From positions 62,001 to 126,000 of the forward strand of contig NW_008805089.1 of the NCBI RefSeq assembly GCF_000004825.1: a stretch of 64,000 nt of DNA, given 5' to 3'. Positions 1 through 11,504 of the stretch are shown here, in pieces. The notes below the pieces were generated by a model. That model was not told the DNA's origin. It did no database searches and worked only from the letters and a program-made list of their open reading frames with translations. The translations under genes were made by a program, and so were the position numbers. Position 1 is the stretch's first letter; the number at the start of each line of letters is the position of its first letter. The stretch is from Heterostelium album PN500 (taxonomy: Eukaryota > Evosea > Eumycetozoa > Acytosteliales > Acytosteliaceae).

Positions 1-2
1 CG

Positions 3-377
3 TTACTTTTGTTGGCAGTATACAGACAACAGCCATGGAAGAGTTTGAAACGATCATCGGTTGCACAAACAAAACCAGTAGCAACACCAACACCAGCACA
101 AGTAGTTGCTACTCCAACAATACCAGTGAACTGTATTTGTGGAGATCCGATATTCTCTACATGCACAGAATGTCCGCCACCCGGTAATATATATTGTGCA
201 AAAGAAACATGTCAGAACTACAATCTTTCTGGAACGATTCATCAGTTTACACATCAACATCCACATCCACTGGGTATTGATACTAAAGAAAATTACTTGA
301 GCAGAAGTTATCAATTTGAAATCGATGATTATGCTGAATCAAGAAAACAACAATTGTTTGGTAGAAATACAGAGTAG
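3..377 (+). CDS. 3' end of unidentified protein with Cys/His cluster (partial)
   Basis: The reading frame is open from the left edge of the window to a stop at 375-377, so only the last ~124 residues of a gene are seen. It begins with a Leu run, then a basic stretch, a Thr/Pro/Val linker, and a Cys-rich segment in which C-I-C-G-D, C-T-E-C, Y-C-A-K-E-T-C and H-Q-F-T-H-Q-H follow one another. That order of Cys pairs and then His resembles a B-box or ZZ-like zinc site, but the spacing does not fit either family cleanly. The C-terminus is acidic and then basic, without a targeting signal. I do not recognise the protein. The Leu run might be the end of a membrane segment (inference). The true start lies outside the window. 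Confidence 0.5.
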   Translation, partial: LLLLAVYRQQPWKSLKRSSVAQTKPVATPTPAQVVATPTIPVNCICGDPIFSTCTECPPPGNIYCAKETCQNYNLSGTIHQFTHQHPHPLGIDTKENYLSRSYQFEIDDYAESRKQQLFGRNTE

Positions 378-1106
378 ACATACTGGTACACTAGTATGAA
401 TTCATTTTTAACAAAATAAATATAACAGGGCAATAATCTTTCTTTTTTAATTTTAGAAAAAAAAATTTCAAAAAATATAACATTTGTAAAAGATAGTATA
501 ATTTTAATTTGAAATTGAAACCTCATTTACCAAAACAGATAAAATGATAGAAAATAACTAGACGAGTTTATTGGTATCAAAATTGTCCAATAATAATAAC
601 AATATCAATGTAATCATATGTTTTTATTTGTTTTTATTTATGTTTTTTGAAAAAAAAAAAAACATTGTAAAAGATAGTATAATTTTAATTTCTTTTTGAA
701 ATCGATACCTCATGTAATAAAACCAAGATGTATTGATAGATAATCACTAGGCGACTCGATTTATCCAAAAATAAAAATGATTTCTATTAGAATCGAATTT
801 TTAAATTTTTTTATGCTCTTAGAATCACAATTAATAAATAAATAATAAACTATTTGAAATCTAAATTTAAAGATTTAATAATAATATTAATAAGAATAAG
901 AATAATAAAATATGTACAAAAATAATTACAAGATTCCCAAATTTCCCTCGCAAATTCAAATTTTTTTAATTTATTTTTGAAATGTAATTAACGGTAAGAT
1001 CAGGGGGGATTAGAATGAATATTCAATATATTTTTTTTTTAGGTGATTCAAAGTAAATAGTTATGTTAAATAATGATAAAAAGATCAAAAATAATTAAAA
1101 CAAAGA
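378..1106. other. Intergenic, AT-rich, with a diverged direct repeat
   Basis: No gene is seen between the end of the first gene and the BRCT gene. The stretch holds two diverged copies of a ~100-bp unit (listed separately). Possible poly(A) signals AATAAA/AATAAT lie within 100 bp of the upstream stop. The last ~100 bp, with a T run near 1030, should contain the BRCT gene promoter. Confidence 0.6.
479..765. repeat. Diverged direct repeat, two ~100-bp copies
   Basis: Copy one runs from about 479 to 575 and copy two from about 660 to 765. Both start with ACATT(T)GTAAAAGATAGT and share ATAATTTTAATTT, then CCTCAT, then GAT-rich sequence, then AACTAGACGAG versus CACTAGGCGACT. An A/T-rich spacer separates them. 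The copies differ by several small indels and substitutions, so the duplication is old. No coding frame runs through it. Confidence 0.6.
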
Positions 1107-4100
1107 ATGAGTAATTCAAAGAATAGTAATAATAGCAATAATAATAATAAAAGTGGTAACTCACCTATATATAAATCGATATTCAAAAATACGTTAACGA
1201 ATGATGAAAATGACTCATCGACACTCAATCAAAATGAGAATTCAATGATGAGTAATAACAATAGCTTTAATATATCTTCATCGAATATCGATATGATGTC
1301 GAATAAATCCGATTCGATATCGTCCGATAGTTTCTCACCAACGGAATTCCCATTCTCCTATCAGTCGAGACGTAGACTTTCGTTCGTTCCGAAATCAACT
1401 ACACCACCAGAGGCAAGAACATCGCCACAAGTCACAACGGCACCACCCAGATCTTCGTCGATGTCGAAAATTCAAATAAGAGAACCGATTCTCTCGGTGG
1501 ACGCATCGATCATCCCAACCTACAAATCGAGCATTCTCGCTTCGTCAACACTCGAACAACACTCACTGGCAATCCCAACCAAACTACCACCCAGAGCCAA
1601 TAGTAACAATAAATTATTGGAACCCGTTTTATCTGATGTAATTATAACTTTTATAATAATTTAACATTATTGAATATTTCTCAGATATTAATAAATAACT
1701 TATTATTCTTTTTTTTTTCTAGGATGAAGAGGAAGATGATGAAGATGGAGATGGAGTAGTGAATCATGTTGATAATAGTGAGGAGGAAGAAGATAAAGAG
1801 AAAGAGGATGAAGTAGAAGAAGAAGAAGAAACCAAAGAGAATCAAACTGGGGATGAAACTCAAATTAATACAATTGATGGTCCAACTATCAATATTCAAC
1901 CAATAGTTGGAATAGTAACGGATAATAATGATGATAATAATATTAAAGAAAGCAATAATAATAGTGGTAATAGTAGTAGCAATAGTAATAATAGTAAAGA
2001 TCAAAAGACAAAGAACGTATCTTGGTCACTTAGTAGTACTGAATCTTCAGAAGAACCAGTTAATAAAACAATCAATAGTGATGACATTGTACCAGAAACA
2101 CCACCAGATTTATATCAATCCATGAATAATAATGATCCAACTCTAGCTATTGAATCAATAACCAATAATAGTAATAACAGTAACAATAATAACAAAATAA
2201 CAAACAATAATCAAGATACAACAAATATTACAACGACAACAACAACTACTACTACAAACAACAATAATATTATTAACAATAGTAATAATAATAATAAAGT
2301 AGAAAGTAGTCATAAATCATTGAATACAGAAAGAGATTTAATAGATCAGTTGATAGAGGAACCAAACATGACACAGGCTTTGACAAATGATGATCAATCT
2401 GATAGTTTGGATGCGGGTGAGTTCATTTCAACCATTAAGAAGAAGAATGATAGTGTAGACTGTTTGTATTCCTATCACAAGCTAAACCAAGAGAGAATAG
2501 CAATCAAGCAGCAAAAGATGGAGCAACACTCAAAGAGATCATTTATGACAATGGAAGAGAGTACTTTTAGTGGTAACAGTCATAAAGGAGGAGACGATGA
2601 AGACGAAGACGAAGATATCGGAGATTCATTTATTGAGAAGAAGACAAAGTTGTCGATTACAGTGGATCCCAATGGTTTTGGTATTAACAGTCCAAAGAAG
2701 AAGAATAATAATAATAATAAGAGTAGTGGTCAATCACTCAAGTGCAAGATATCACCAATCAAAAAGATCGTCAACAAATCACAGCCAAAAGGAAAGAATT
2801 TGAAAACATTGACACTTCCTTCAGTAATCAAAGGTTTAGATTTAGAAAATGATGAATCCAGTGACAACCAAACCAAAACCAACACCAATACCAACACCAA
2901 TACCAACACCAACTCTAAACCAACCAATAACAATGACGACGACTTTTTAGAATCACCAATATCACCGCCACCTGTAACAAATAGAAAGACTGCATTCAAA
3001 TCTTTAGAATCAAAGCCGACAACCAACAAGAAATCAGTTGTAAAAGAGAAAAAGAAAGCAACACCAATTAAAAAGAAGAATAATAATGATAAAAAGAGTA
3101 AAATCAAAAAGATATTTAAGAGAACAGAAGAAGAAGATGATGATGAAGATGAAGATGAAGAAGAGGAGGAGAATGAAGTTGAAGAAGAAGAAGAAAACAG
3201 TGACGACGATGACTTTAAAAGTAGTAATAGTGAAGATGAAGTAATAGTTAGGAAAAAAGTTTATTTGAGAAAGTCACCTCAAATAAAAAACAAGAAGATT
3301 TTAAGGAAGGTGGAGAAGCTATCGATTTCAGATGAAGAAGCAACAGTACCAAAGTCGAAACTAAGACTAAGAAGGTCAACAACAAAAGCCAAAATTAGAG
3401 TATATAGCCAAGAGGATGAAGATGATGATGACGATGACAAACAAGAGACAGACCTAGATACAACCAAAGAAGACGATGAAATCGAACAGAGTGACAACGT
3501 TGATGATGATGATGATGATGATTCTTTTGAAGAGTCATGCGAAGAGAGTGATCCTGAACCACCAAGAAGGAATAAGAATAGTATGAAGAATGTAATGAGA
3601 AGACAAGTCGATACCGATGATGAAGAAGAGGATGAGGATGAGGATGCCGAAACTGAAGATGAAAAGGAGAATGATGATGATAGCGATGGAGAAATCAAGA
3701 GAATAAAGGTTGTAGTCATACCTAAATCACAACAATCTCAAACCAAACTAGTTAAAACACCAGTGAGATCGTCTAGTCGATCAAAGCTTACTCCTACACC
3801 TTCAACACCTACAACACCGGCAACACCCGTTAGAAAATTAACATTCACCCCTCCAACAACATCAATCAAGTCAGCTTCCAATAGCACACAATCATCTACA
3901 TCAATATCATCTTCATCTTCATCACAGAGAACACCTAAAACATTCAGTAGAAAATCAACTATACTCAAAGGATATACTTTCTTGACAACCAAAGTAACTG
4001 ATAACTCTGAAAATCGTATGTACAACAACAACAACAATAATAATAATCATTAATACAGTTATATAAAGTAAACTATATTAACAAGTTTAATTTATACTTT

Positions 4101-4869
4101 TAATGAATGTAGCTGAATTGAACGTTACCAACTTGGTTCAAACAATGTCTGGTAAGATACCGACAATGCACGACTTCTTTTCTGCCTATGCTAAATCAAA
4201 AGACCCTTCTAAATTTGTTGTCGTATCAAAGCAATCAGAGACTACACTCAAGTACATTCGTGCATTAATTGCAGGTGTAACTTGTGTAAATCAAAAGTGG
4301 ATCTATGATTGCTACAAAAAAGACAGCATCATACCAATGAATGGTTATCTACTACCATCTGGTTATTCAATACCAAGTGGAACATTTGTACATTTGTAAG
4401 TATTAAATTGATTAAATTATGTTAATATACATACATTACATAACTATTACTTTTTATTGCTTATTAATTAATTAACAATTGTTATTATATCGTTTATAGG
4501 AAACAACCATCAAAATATATATTTTCAAATCAGAGAATAGAGATTATAAGTGAGAATAAATTGTTTAAAGATGAATGGGCTACCATTATAAAGTTGCTCG
4601 GTGGTATATATGTAAAGAGATTGGTGCACAACAACGATCGAATCGACATAATTCTCTCCGATGGCTCAGAGTTGAGTGCCACCAACAAGAAGTACTCTGA
4701 AGTTCTAGGTATTCCTCAAGTGACCACCGAATGGATTATTCAATCGATTTTAGAACAAGGGATGTTACCATTCGGAAAGATCACATCATCACAGTCCTCA
4801 CAGTCTTCACAGACATCTCAATCCTCGCAAAACAACAACAATAACAATAATAACAACAACCAAAAATAA
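1107..4869 (+). CDS. 53BP1/Crb2-like tandem BRCT protein
   Basis: Four exons (1107-1637, 1723-4015, 4113-4395, 4500-4869) give 1158 residues. The donors are GTAATT, GTATGT and GTAAGT, and all phases agree. The first ~950 residues are low-complexity: Asn/Ser-rich, several long Asp/Glu blocks and basic KKK patches, as in nuclear chromatin proteins. The C-terminal ~250 residues hold two BRCT domains. The first runs from L-K-G-Y-T-F-L through a G-V-T-C-V...W-I-Y-D-C core to Y-L-L-P-S-G-Y-S. The second has L-G-G-I-Y-V-K and V-T-T-E-W-I-I-Q-S. Linker and order resemble the C-terminus of 53BP1, a DNA-double-strand-break mediator that binds phosphoproteins and p53. No Tudor domain was recognised. After BRCT2 comes a run of S-S-Q repeats ending in poly-Asn, a likely ATM/ATR-type SQ cluster (inference). 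A role in DNA-damage signalling is likely; exact orthology is unproven. Confidence 0.82.
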
Positions 4870-5331
4870 ATAAGTATCTTTGATTAGTTATTTAGTATCA
4901 ATAATGATCACACACTAGTTGTGAAAATATCTTTGTTTTTGAATACCATTACATCAGCAAAAACGTGCTTCATTCCAAAAATCTTTAATTTTGGACTTTT
5001 CGCTTGATTCTTTTTGTGCTTTGATTTTTTATAAAAATTTTTAAGGTTTCGATGATGATGCGAAAGTAAATTCTAATCTCTGGTAAAAGTAGTTGGGTAT
5101 TTTTTTTTTTTTTGATTTATTTTTTACATGTGTGTTTTTTTTCATTACAGATTGCAAATTTTAAAAAAAAAAGATATATTGTTATTAATTAATATTTTTA
5201 TTTATTTATTTATTTTAGAAAAATACCCACCCCACAAATAATTATAATCACACAACTTAAAATTGTTTTTTTTATAATAGTGATCTTAAAATTAAAAAAA
5301 GAGATATTAAGATATAATTTAGACAGAGAGA
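4870..5331. other. Intergenic, no gene seen
   Basis: This is AT-rich spacer between two tandem plus-strand genes, with long T and A tracts (5100-5130, 5150-5215). The second half is presumably the promoter of the GPCR gene. No RNA gene or repeat was recognised. Confidence 0.5.
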
Positions 5332-6395
5332 ATGTTGGATGCAGTGGTCAGTTACTGCACGTTGAGTTCTGCTCAACAGATGGCTGCATATCTAACTAAT
5401 TTAGTAGCGAGTTGTCTCTCGATTATAGGATCATCGGCAATCATTATCAACTATCTCTTCTTTTTAGGTGCAAACAAACGAAATCAACCACTATATCAAT
5501 TAATTTTATATCTTTCTGTTTCCGACTTTTTTGGTTCAATATCTATTTGTATTTCTCAATCTGTATTATTGTCAAGGTATGAATGAATTATAAATCAGAT
5601 ATTTTAATTATGAAAAAAAAAAAACAAAAATAATATTAACAACCTATGTTTTTTTTTATATATTCTTATAGTCTAACATATTACCATAGTTTTTGTATCA
5701 TTATTAGAGCATCTATAAACTTCTTTTTTGTATCTAGTTTTATGTGGATGAGTTGTATAGCGTTCCATGCATTTTGGTCATCGAGACAACGCTCGCAAAT
5801 TCCACTGATTGTTTTTCATGCATTTTCGTGGGGTGTGCCCGTGATTATGACTGGTGTAATGGTTGGCAAAGGCATGATCATTCAGGAGGAAGACACTGGC
5901 TATTGCCATCCCGACCCAGAGGCACGCTATCTATTTTGGTATGGCCCTCTGATTTTCACATTCGCTTGGAACATTTTGTTTTATGCACTGATTCTCTGGC
6001 GATATCGTGCATCGATGCGTCCGATGGGCGAGAACATGGATCGTAACAGCATCAACACTCAACAGACAGCTTCACACAGATTCGTCAGCGAGCGAAAGCG
6101 CAAGATTCACGCCAAGGTCGCCCGTCAACTCGGAGTCTATCTCTTGGCATTCCTGATATGCTGGCTGCCCGATTTGATCGATAATTTCGTGGCGACACCA
6201 GCTCGCTACTGCGAACTCTACTGGCTTTGGGTGCTACAGAACTTCACCACTCCACTCCAAGGTTTCCTCAACTTTATTGTCTATGGTATCACCAGCAGAA
6301 TGTTCTTGCGTTGTAAGACAACACCAACCGACATCAGAGCCCTACATGAAAGTAGATCACAAAAGATTAGTTTACTTCGTGGTGTAGCTGATTAA
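5332..6395 (+). CDS. cAMP-receptor-like GPCR (Crl/cAR family)
   Basis: Two exons, 5332-5576 and 5672-6395, give 322 residues. A second in-frame acceptor at 5688-5689 would shorten the product by six residues. Hydrophobic segments fit seven membrane helices: TM1 begins near residue 17, TM2 contains L-I-L-Y-L-S-V-S-D-F-F, TM3 contains F-F-F-V-S-S-F-M-W-M-S-C, TM6 contains L-L-A-F-L-I-C-W-L-P-D, and TM7 follows F-T-T-P-L-Q-G-F-L-N-F-I-V-Y-G. The last motif and the basic R-K-R-K-I-H-A-K-V-A-R-Q-L before TM6 are typical of dictyostelid cAMP receptors and cAMP-receptor-like proteins. The long Ser/Thr-rich tail of the chemotactic cARs is absent; the tail is about 30 residues, which favours Crl over cAR. 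It should act at the plasma membrane through heterotrimeric G proteins. The ligand cannot be read from the sequence. Confidence 0.85.
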
Positions 6396-7483
6396 TCAAT
6401 AGTAACAACAATAGCAATAATAATCAAACATCCAACATATTTATCAATCATTATTCAATTTTATCAATTACCTATACCCTTTTTTTATTTTATTTTATTT
6501 TTCCATCATATTTTATATACTTTATATACATATATATAGAAGTCATACAGATAAGAAAGATTCATCAATAACAAAATAATAATATCAACTTCAAGTCACA
6601 AAAGAGAATTTATATCTCATCCCCAATCCTCCTTCTCCTCGCACTTATGCATAAAGAGATCTATTTTGTTATTAACAGGTTCGATCATTGTGTTTATGTG
6701 TTATAAATCAAAGATCAATTATAAATGTTGATAATAAAAGATTCTAACCGATTTAATATAATTTTACAGTAATAATAAAAAAACTTAGATTTATTATTTG
6801 CAAAAAAAAAAGACTTAATTTAATTGAACCTTTTAAAAAAAAAATATCTAAAAGGTTTCAAAAAAACCATCATCTAGATTAAAAAAGGGAAATGATCTTG
6901 AAGTCCGATCATTTTTCGAAAAAGAAATATCTTATTTATTTTTTTTTTTAGTTTTTTTTTTTTTTTTTTTTAATAGGATTATATAATTTACACTTATTCT
7001 TTAAGATAATTTTAACTGTTTGTTTATTCCCATTTCTCAATAATTAAATATTTCATGTATGGTACATCAATAAATAACTATAAATAACCAAAAATATACA
7101 ATTTTTACCCATTTTATGATAAGTTGATAGCAAAATATCTTCAGAGCATTGCAAATTTGATAGCATTTACCTGATGTCCAATAAATGAACAACATATAAT
7201 ATCAACATTTCCCTTTTTTTTTTGAAATTCGACTTTCAATAACAGCTTTTCCCCTACCTTCAACCTCTTTACTAAACACTAGCTACGCTACTCATACAGT
7301 AAAAACAACACTCATACAACAAGCAAAAACATTAAAAAAAAAAAAGGTTTTATCACCCAACTCTTTGACTACACCAATTGATAGAATCAGTGTCTGTTCA
7401 AAACATGACAGTTAGGATTTTTGTTTGATCATCTACCCACTACCTTCACTCACAATAAACACCCCTAATTATATATCTCAAAA

Positions 7484-7533
7484 CTCACACACAGCTACTA
7501 CAATTAAACAGCCACACACCACACACACATACC
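7484..7533. promoter_or_regulatory. CA-rich boxes, possible GBF-type sites
   Basis: Two blocks of alternating CA (about 7484-7493 and 7511-7533) stand out from the A/T background. Dictyostelid G-box-binding factor recognises GT/CA-rich boxes upstream of developmental genes (established knowledge). Assigning these blocks to it is inference. Confidence 0.25.
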
Positions 7534-8793
7534 TTCATTAATAACTTTATAAACTTGCGATATAGATGTATTATCATGCAGATGCAGCCATCAATACGAA
7601 ATCCATAAACATCTTCCATATTTATAACCATAACATATTTGACATTTATATAAAATAACCAACATTTAAAGTTGGGTTACAACTACACACAAAGAGATTC
7701 AAACCCATATATTTATTAATTTGATATATATTGTTAATTAACGCAGTAAGAGTTTGCAATAGAAAAGAGTAAAACACTTTTTTAATTTCTTATATATCTA
7801 TTAAATTGATTGGTTAGTAAAGGATTATTTCTTTGTTATTATTTGTTGTAAGAATATCATTATTAATCATCCAGATAGTAATATATTATAGTTTGAATCA
7901 TAAAGTAAAATAGATTCAATTTCAAGTATTTTCATTGTTTGTCAACTCATTCCAAACCTCTCTCTTTTTATTTTTATTTGAACAATATTATTTATCACAT
8001 TCCAACATTCAAACAGTTACATTATTCTTTAAATCATTGGCCTTAAAAGGAGATAATACCAAGGTAAAAAATAAATTGTGAACATTAACATCTATTTTTT
8101 TTTTAATTTTGATTGGACATTCTTTTTTTTGGTATCTAATATTATTTTGTAAACATTATCATTTTAGTGTCAATATTAATCTAATTTATATAATCAATAA
8201 ATCATAATGTTGACAAGTCAAGTAACAATTAACACCAATAATCAGATTTACCACATACCAAAAAAAAAAAACATTTGATAAAAAGATATATATTGAATTT
8301 AATCTAATTAACACCATATTTCAATTCACGATATGATAATAATTGTTTAGAAATATTATCTTCAACCCCTATAAAGAGAAAGATTTAAATATCAATACTA
8401 CAACTTGATGTTTTTTTTCTTTTGTGTTAACGAACAAATCATTATTATTCAATTGATTTTGCCATATATATTAAATAACATATATTTGATTTACAACTAT
8501 AAAAATTACATCACACCCCTTATCACCCAAAAAACAATTCATTAACAACAAACACATCCATCATAATAATATCAGAAATCAAAATGGAATGATTGATTGA
8601 TTGATTGACTGATTCATTCTTATACCAGGTTGTTTTATTTTATGTTATTTATTTTAATAGTAGTAGTTCCTCATGTTAATGTGTATTTGACGTAATCCAA
8701 CCCAACTAAAAATTGATTACTGCTATAGGCATCATTTCAATTGGATTGAAACCAACTACTATTCAATCAATCTATTTTATTAAAATCTAATTA

Positions 8794-8840
8794 ACCAACC
8801 TGGATGGTTGGTCATGTTGGATTTCAAAGAGTCACTCTTT
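8794..8840. repeat. Two adjacent short hairpins
   Basis: The first pairs ACCAACC (8794-8800) with GGTTGGT (8806-8812) around a 5-nt loop. The second is AAAGAGT-C-ACTCTTT (8826-8840). They are perfect stems 13 nt apart in a gene-free region. They could be part of a small RNA or a protein-binding palindrome. Confidence 0.4.
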
Positions 8841-9152
8841 CATCATCGTGTAAATCAATCACCTACTACTACCATTTTAGTATAACATTTCAATAATTAT
8901 CTTCAATTTACACTTCAAGTTATTTGTTTATGAAAAATGGTTTTTGTTTCTCTCAATTTTTTATTGTTGTTTATTAAATTGTTGTTTTTGAGTACTTACG
9001 AGTCAGTAATCATTAATTACTCTTTCTTTAACACTTAAATCTATCTAAATATCTATTTTCAAAAGACTATTCGCAGTTTGTTCTCTCCCCTAATACCTCA
9101 AACATATCAATCAAAGCCAATAACCCATTTAATGTTCTTTCAAATATTATCA

Positions 9153-9175
9153 ACATCATCATCATCATCATCATC
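9153..9175. repeat. CAT trinucleotide microsatellite
   Basis: This is a run of about seven CAT/ATC units in non-coding sequence. Similar triplet runs are common in dictyostelid genomes. Confidence 0.7.
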
Positions 9176-11504
9176 CATCAATTATTTATTCAATATATAT
9201 AAAAACAATCAACCTATTTAATTAGTAAAAATAATTTATTATTAAACAATATTAATATTTACATAGTTAAATTTGATTGATATTGAAATCCAATTATTTA
9301 AGATAATTAGTGAAATTTATTTTTCTCTCTATTGCAATAACCCAACTAATAAGAATTTCATACTCATTCAAATAATAATATTTTATTTTCTCTATCCTTT
9401 ATTACAGATAATCAGTCCACGTCAAATCAAAATTATTTATTTATAGATTGTTGCGATATTATAATAAAAGTCAAAGATAGACAAAAGTAAGTAATAGATT
9501 AAAACTATATTTATCAAAGAGAGAGAGAGGAGTGATCTTAAAGCTGTATAGTACTATAAAGAGTATCCTATATCTATTTATCTTTAGTTTTATAATCAAT
9601 ATTATATATTTTAAATATAAATAATATTTGACAATAATAAATTAACCACACACATCATCGATGTATCAAAAGGGGTGTTGATTATTTCCCCCATCTCATT
9701 ACAATTTAAAATGGGTGTATGAAATTTATAAATTTCAACCTTAATCAATGCTGGTGCAAATATAATTTTGGTTTTAATCAGTCCAACAACAATAAATTAT
9801 ATTTTATAATAATTATAATAATAATAATATATGCCAAACATACATACAAAGTGATATTTAAAAAAAACAAACAAAACAAACCACACATACTCACTCACTC
9901 ATCAAATCAAAGTAGTGAGAAAAAGAGAGTTTAAGAGGTACATAATCAACTAGTACTGATAAAATCAAATAAAACATTATTTATTTCATTATTTAAAGAT
10001 AGAGTAATCGTAAAGTAAAAGAAAAATAATCAGCAAAACAACAAAGCAATCAATCACAGTGAGTGTTACAATAATCAACTTAAATCAAGAGGAATAACAA
10101 TAACAATAAACAATTATATATAATTGACAACATTTCAATTTGCTAAAAAGTAATAAATACAATTACTATCCAATTTTCAGTGCGCGTGACACTTACAAGC
10201 ACCATACATATAATAGATACCCACCATATATATATTGTCAATACTTACATTCTTTAGAGATACTCCACCAACAACAACAACCAAAAACAACAACACTTTG
10301 TTCAAAATTATTGTATTATCCAACAAACACAACAATATTTGTGTAATTGTTGTCATTTATTAATGTACTTCTATTCTACTTCTTCTTTTTGTTTTTGTTT
10401 TTATTTGATGATTGTTGAAAAAGATAAATGAACACTATTTACTATATTTTACACTCAGCAAGCATAATGGTAATTCTATAAAATATAAAAAAAGAAATAA
10501 TTACGTTGATTATCAATGACAATCCATCATTTAAAAAAATAGTATAATCAAGAGTGTATTTTTTATTTTATTTTATTTTATTTTTTGCGATTGTTTTTTT
10601 TTTTTTTTTTTATAAATAAAATTATACTTAACATTTCTTTGGATAAGCATCAATTGTTTTTTGTTAATCAATTATAATCTATCTATATCTTTTTATTATT
10701 ATAATGGTAACTTTAAAAAGCAAAAAATAAAAAAAAACCAAGTCAACAACGATTATCGAAATAATAATAACAATTCAATTGATTTTGATTTTGAATTGAC
10801 AATAATAATAATAACAACAACAACAACAACAACAAAAACAAAAAGATATTAAAGATAATCGTACATCAATAATAGCAACTCCTAAACGTCAATCACAATA
10901 TTTAAAAATATAATTAGTTGCATAATTTTGGGAGTTGGTGGAACAGTTTTTTTGTTTTTTGTATTTTGTTTTTTTTTGTTTGTCTTTTTTTTTTTTTTAG
11001 ATTTGTGTTTACAAAGGAAAAAAATCAAAAAGTAAAAAAAAAAAGTTAGGTTTGCATCAATCATTTTTATTATTCTTGATATACACATTTCATTCACCTG
11101 CTGTGTTTTACACTCTTTTTTACATTGTATTGTGTGTATGTTTTTATTTTTAAAACTGAAAAAATATTAATAACTGTTATATTACTTTTTTAATTACTCA
11201 TACTAACTGTAAAAATAAACATTAAAACAATTTTAGAAAAATTAACGAACTTAAAATTATAATTTAGTTGTATTATTAGAATTATATAAATATAGAAATA
11301 GAATAATTATAAAAAAGATTATTGTATATTCATTAAAAACAAAACAGCAACAACATCAATAATAAAAATAATAGTAATAGTAATTGAACAGAATAATATA
11401 TTGTCAATACATAAATACAAGTAAAATATAGTTGTCAACATACAGTTATAATAATAGTAGTAGAATAATAATAATAAAAAGAATAATAATATATATATAA
11501 AGAA

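Larger units (their letters stand above)
6396..11504. other. 5.1-kb gene desert, probable regulatory region
   Basis: No credible coding sequence is found on either strand. The short open frames here are AT-rich, lack homologous motifs and have no spliceable neighbours. The stretch holds CA-rich boxes (7484-7533), a GATT tetranucleotide run (8590-8615), two adjacent hairpins (8794-8840), a CAT microsatellite (about 9153-9175), and many A/T homopolymers. Its right half lies upstream of the ankyrin-TBC gene and may include non-coding 5' exons. I see no tRNA, snRNA or class I RNA signature. Confidence 0.6.

Noticed and set aside
3279-3719. Ser-rich frame on the minus strand opposite the BRCT gene
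   Set aside because: It arises from GAT/GAA repeats of the acidic blocks on the coding strand.
6679-6700. GGTTCGATC resembling a tRNA box B
   Set aside because: No T-stem pairing, box A or acceptor stem around it.
7700-7780. AACCCATATA resembling the dictyostelid snRNA/class I RNA upstream element
   Set aside because: No class I RNA motif or GC-rich transcript follows at the expected distance.
9719-10346. Short open frames of 68-71 codons in the first desert
   Set aside because: AT-driven composition, no homologous motif, no in-frame ATG for the first and no splice context.
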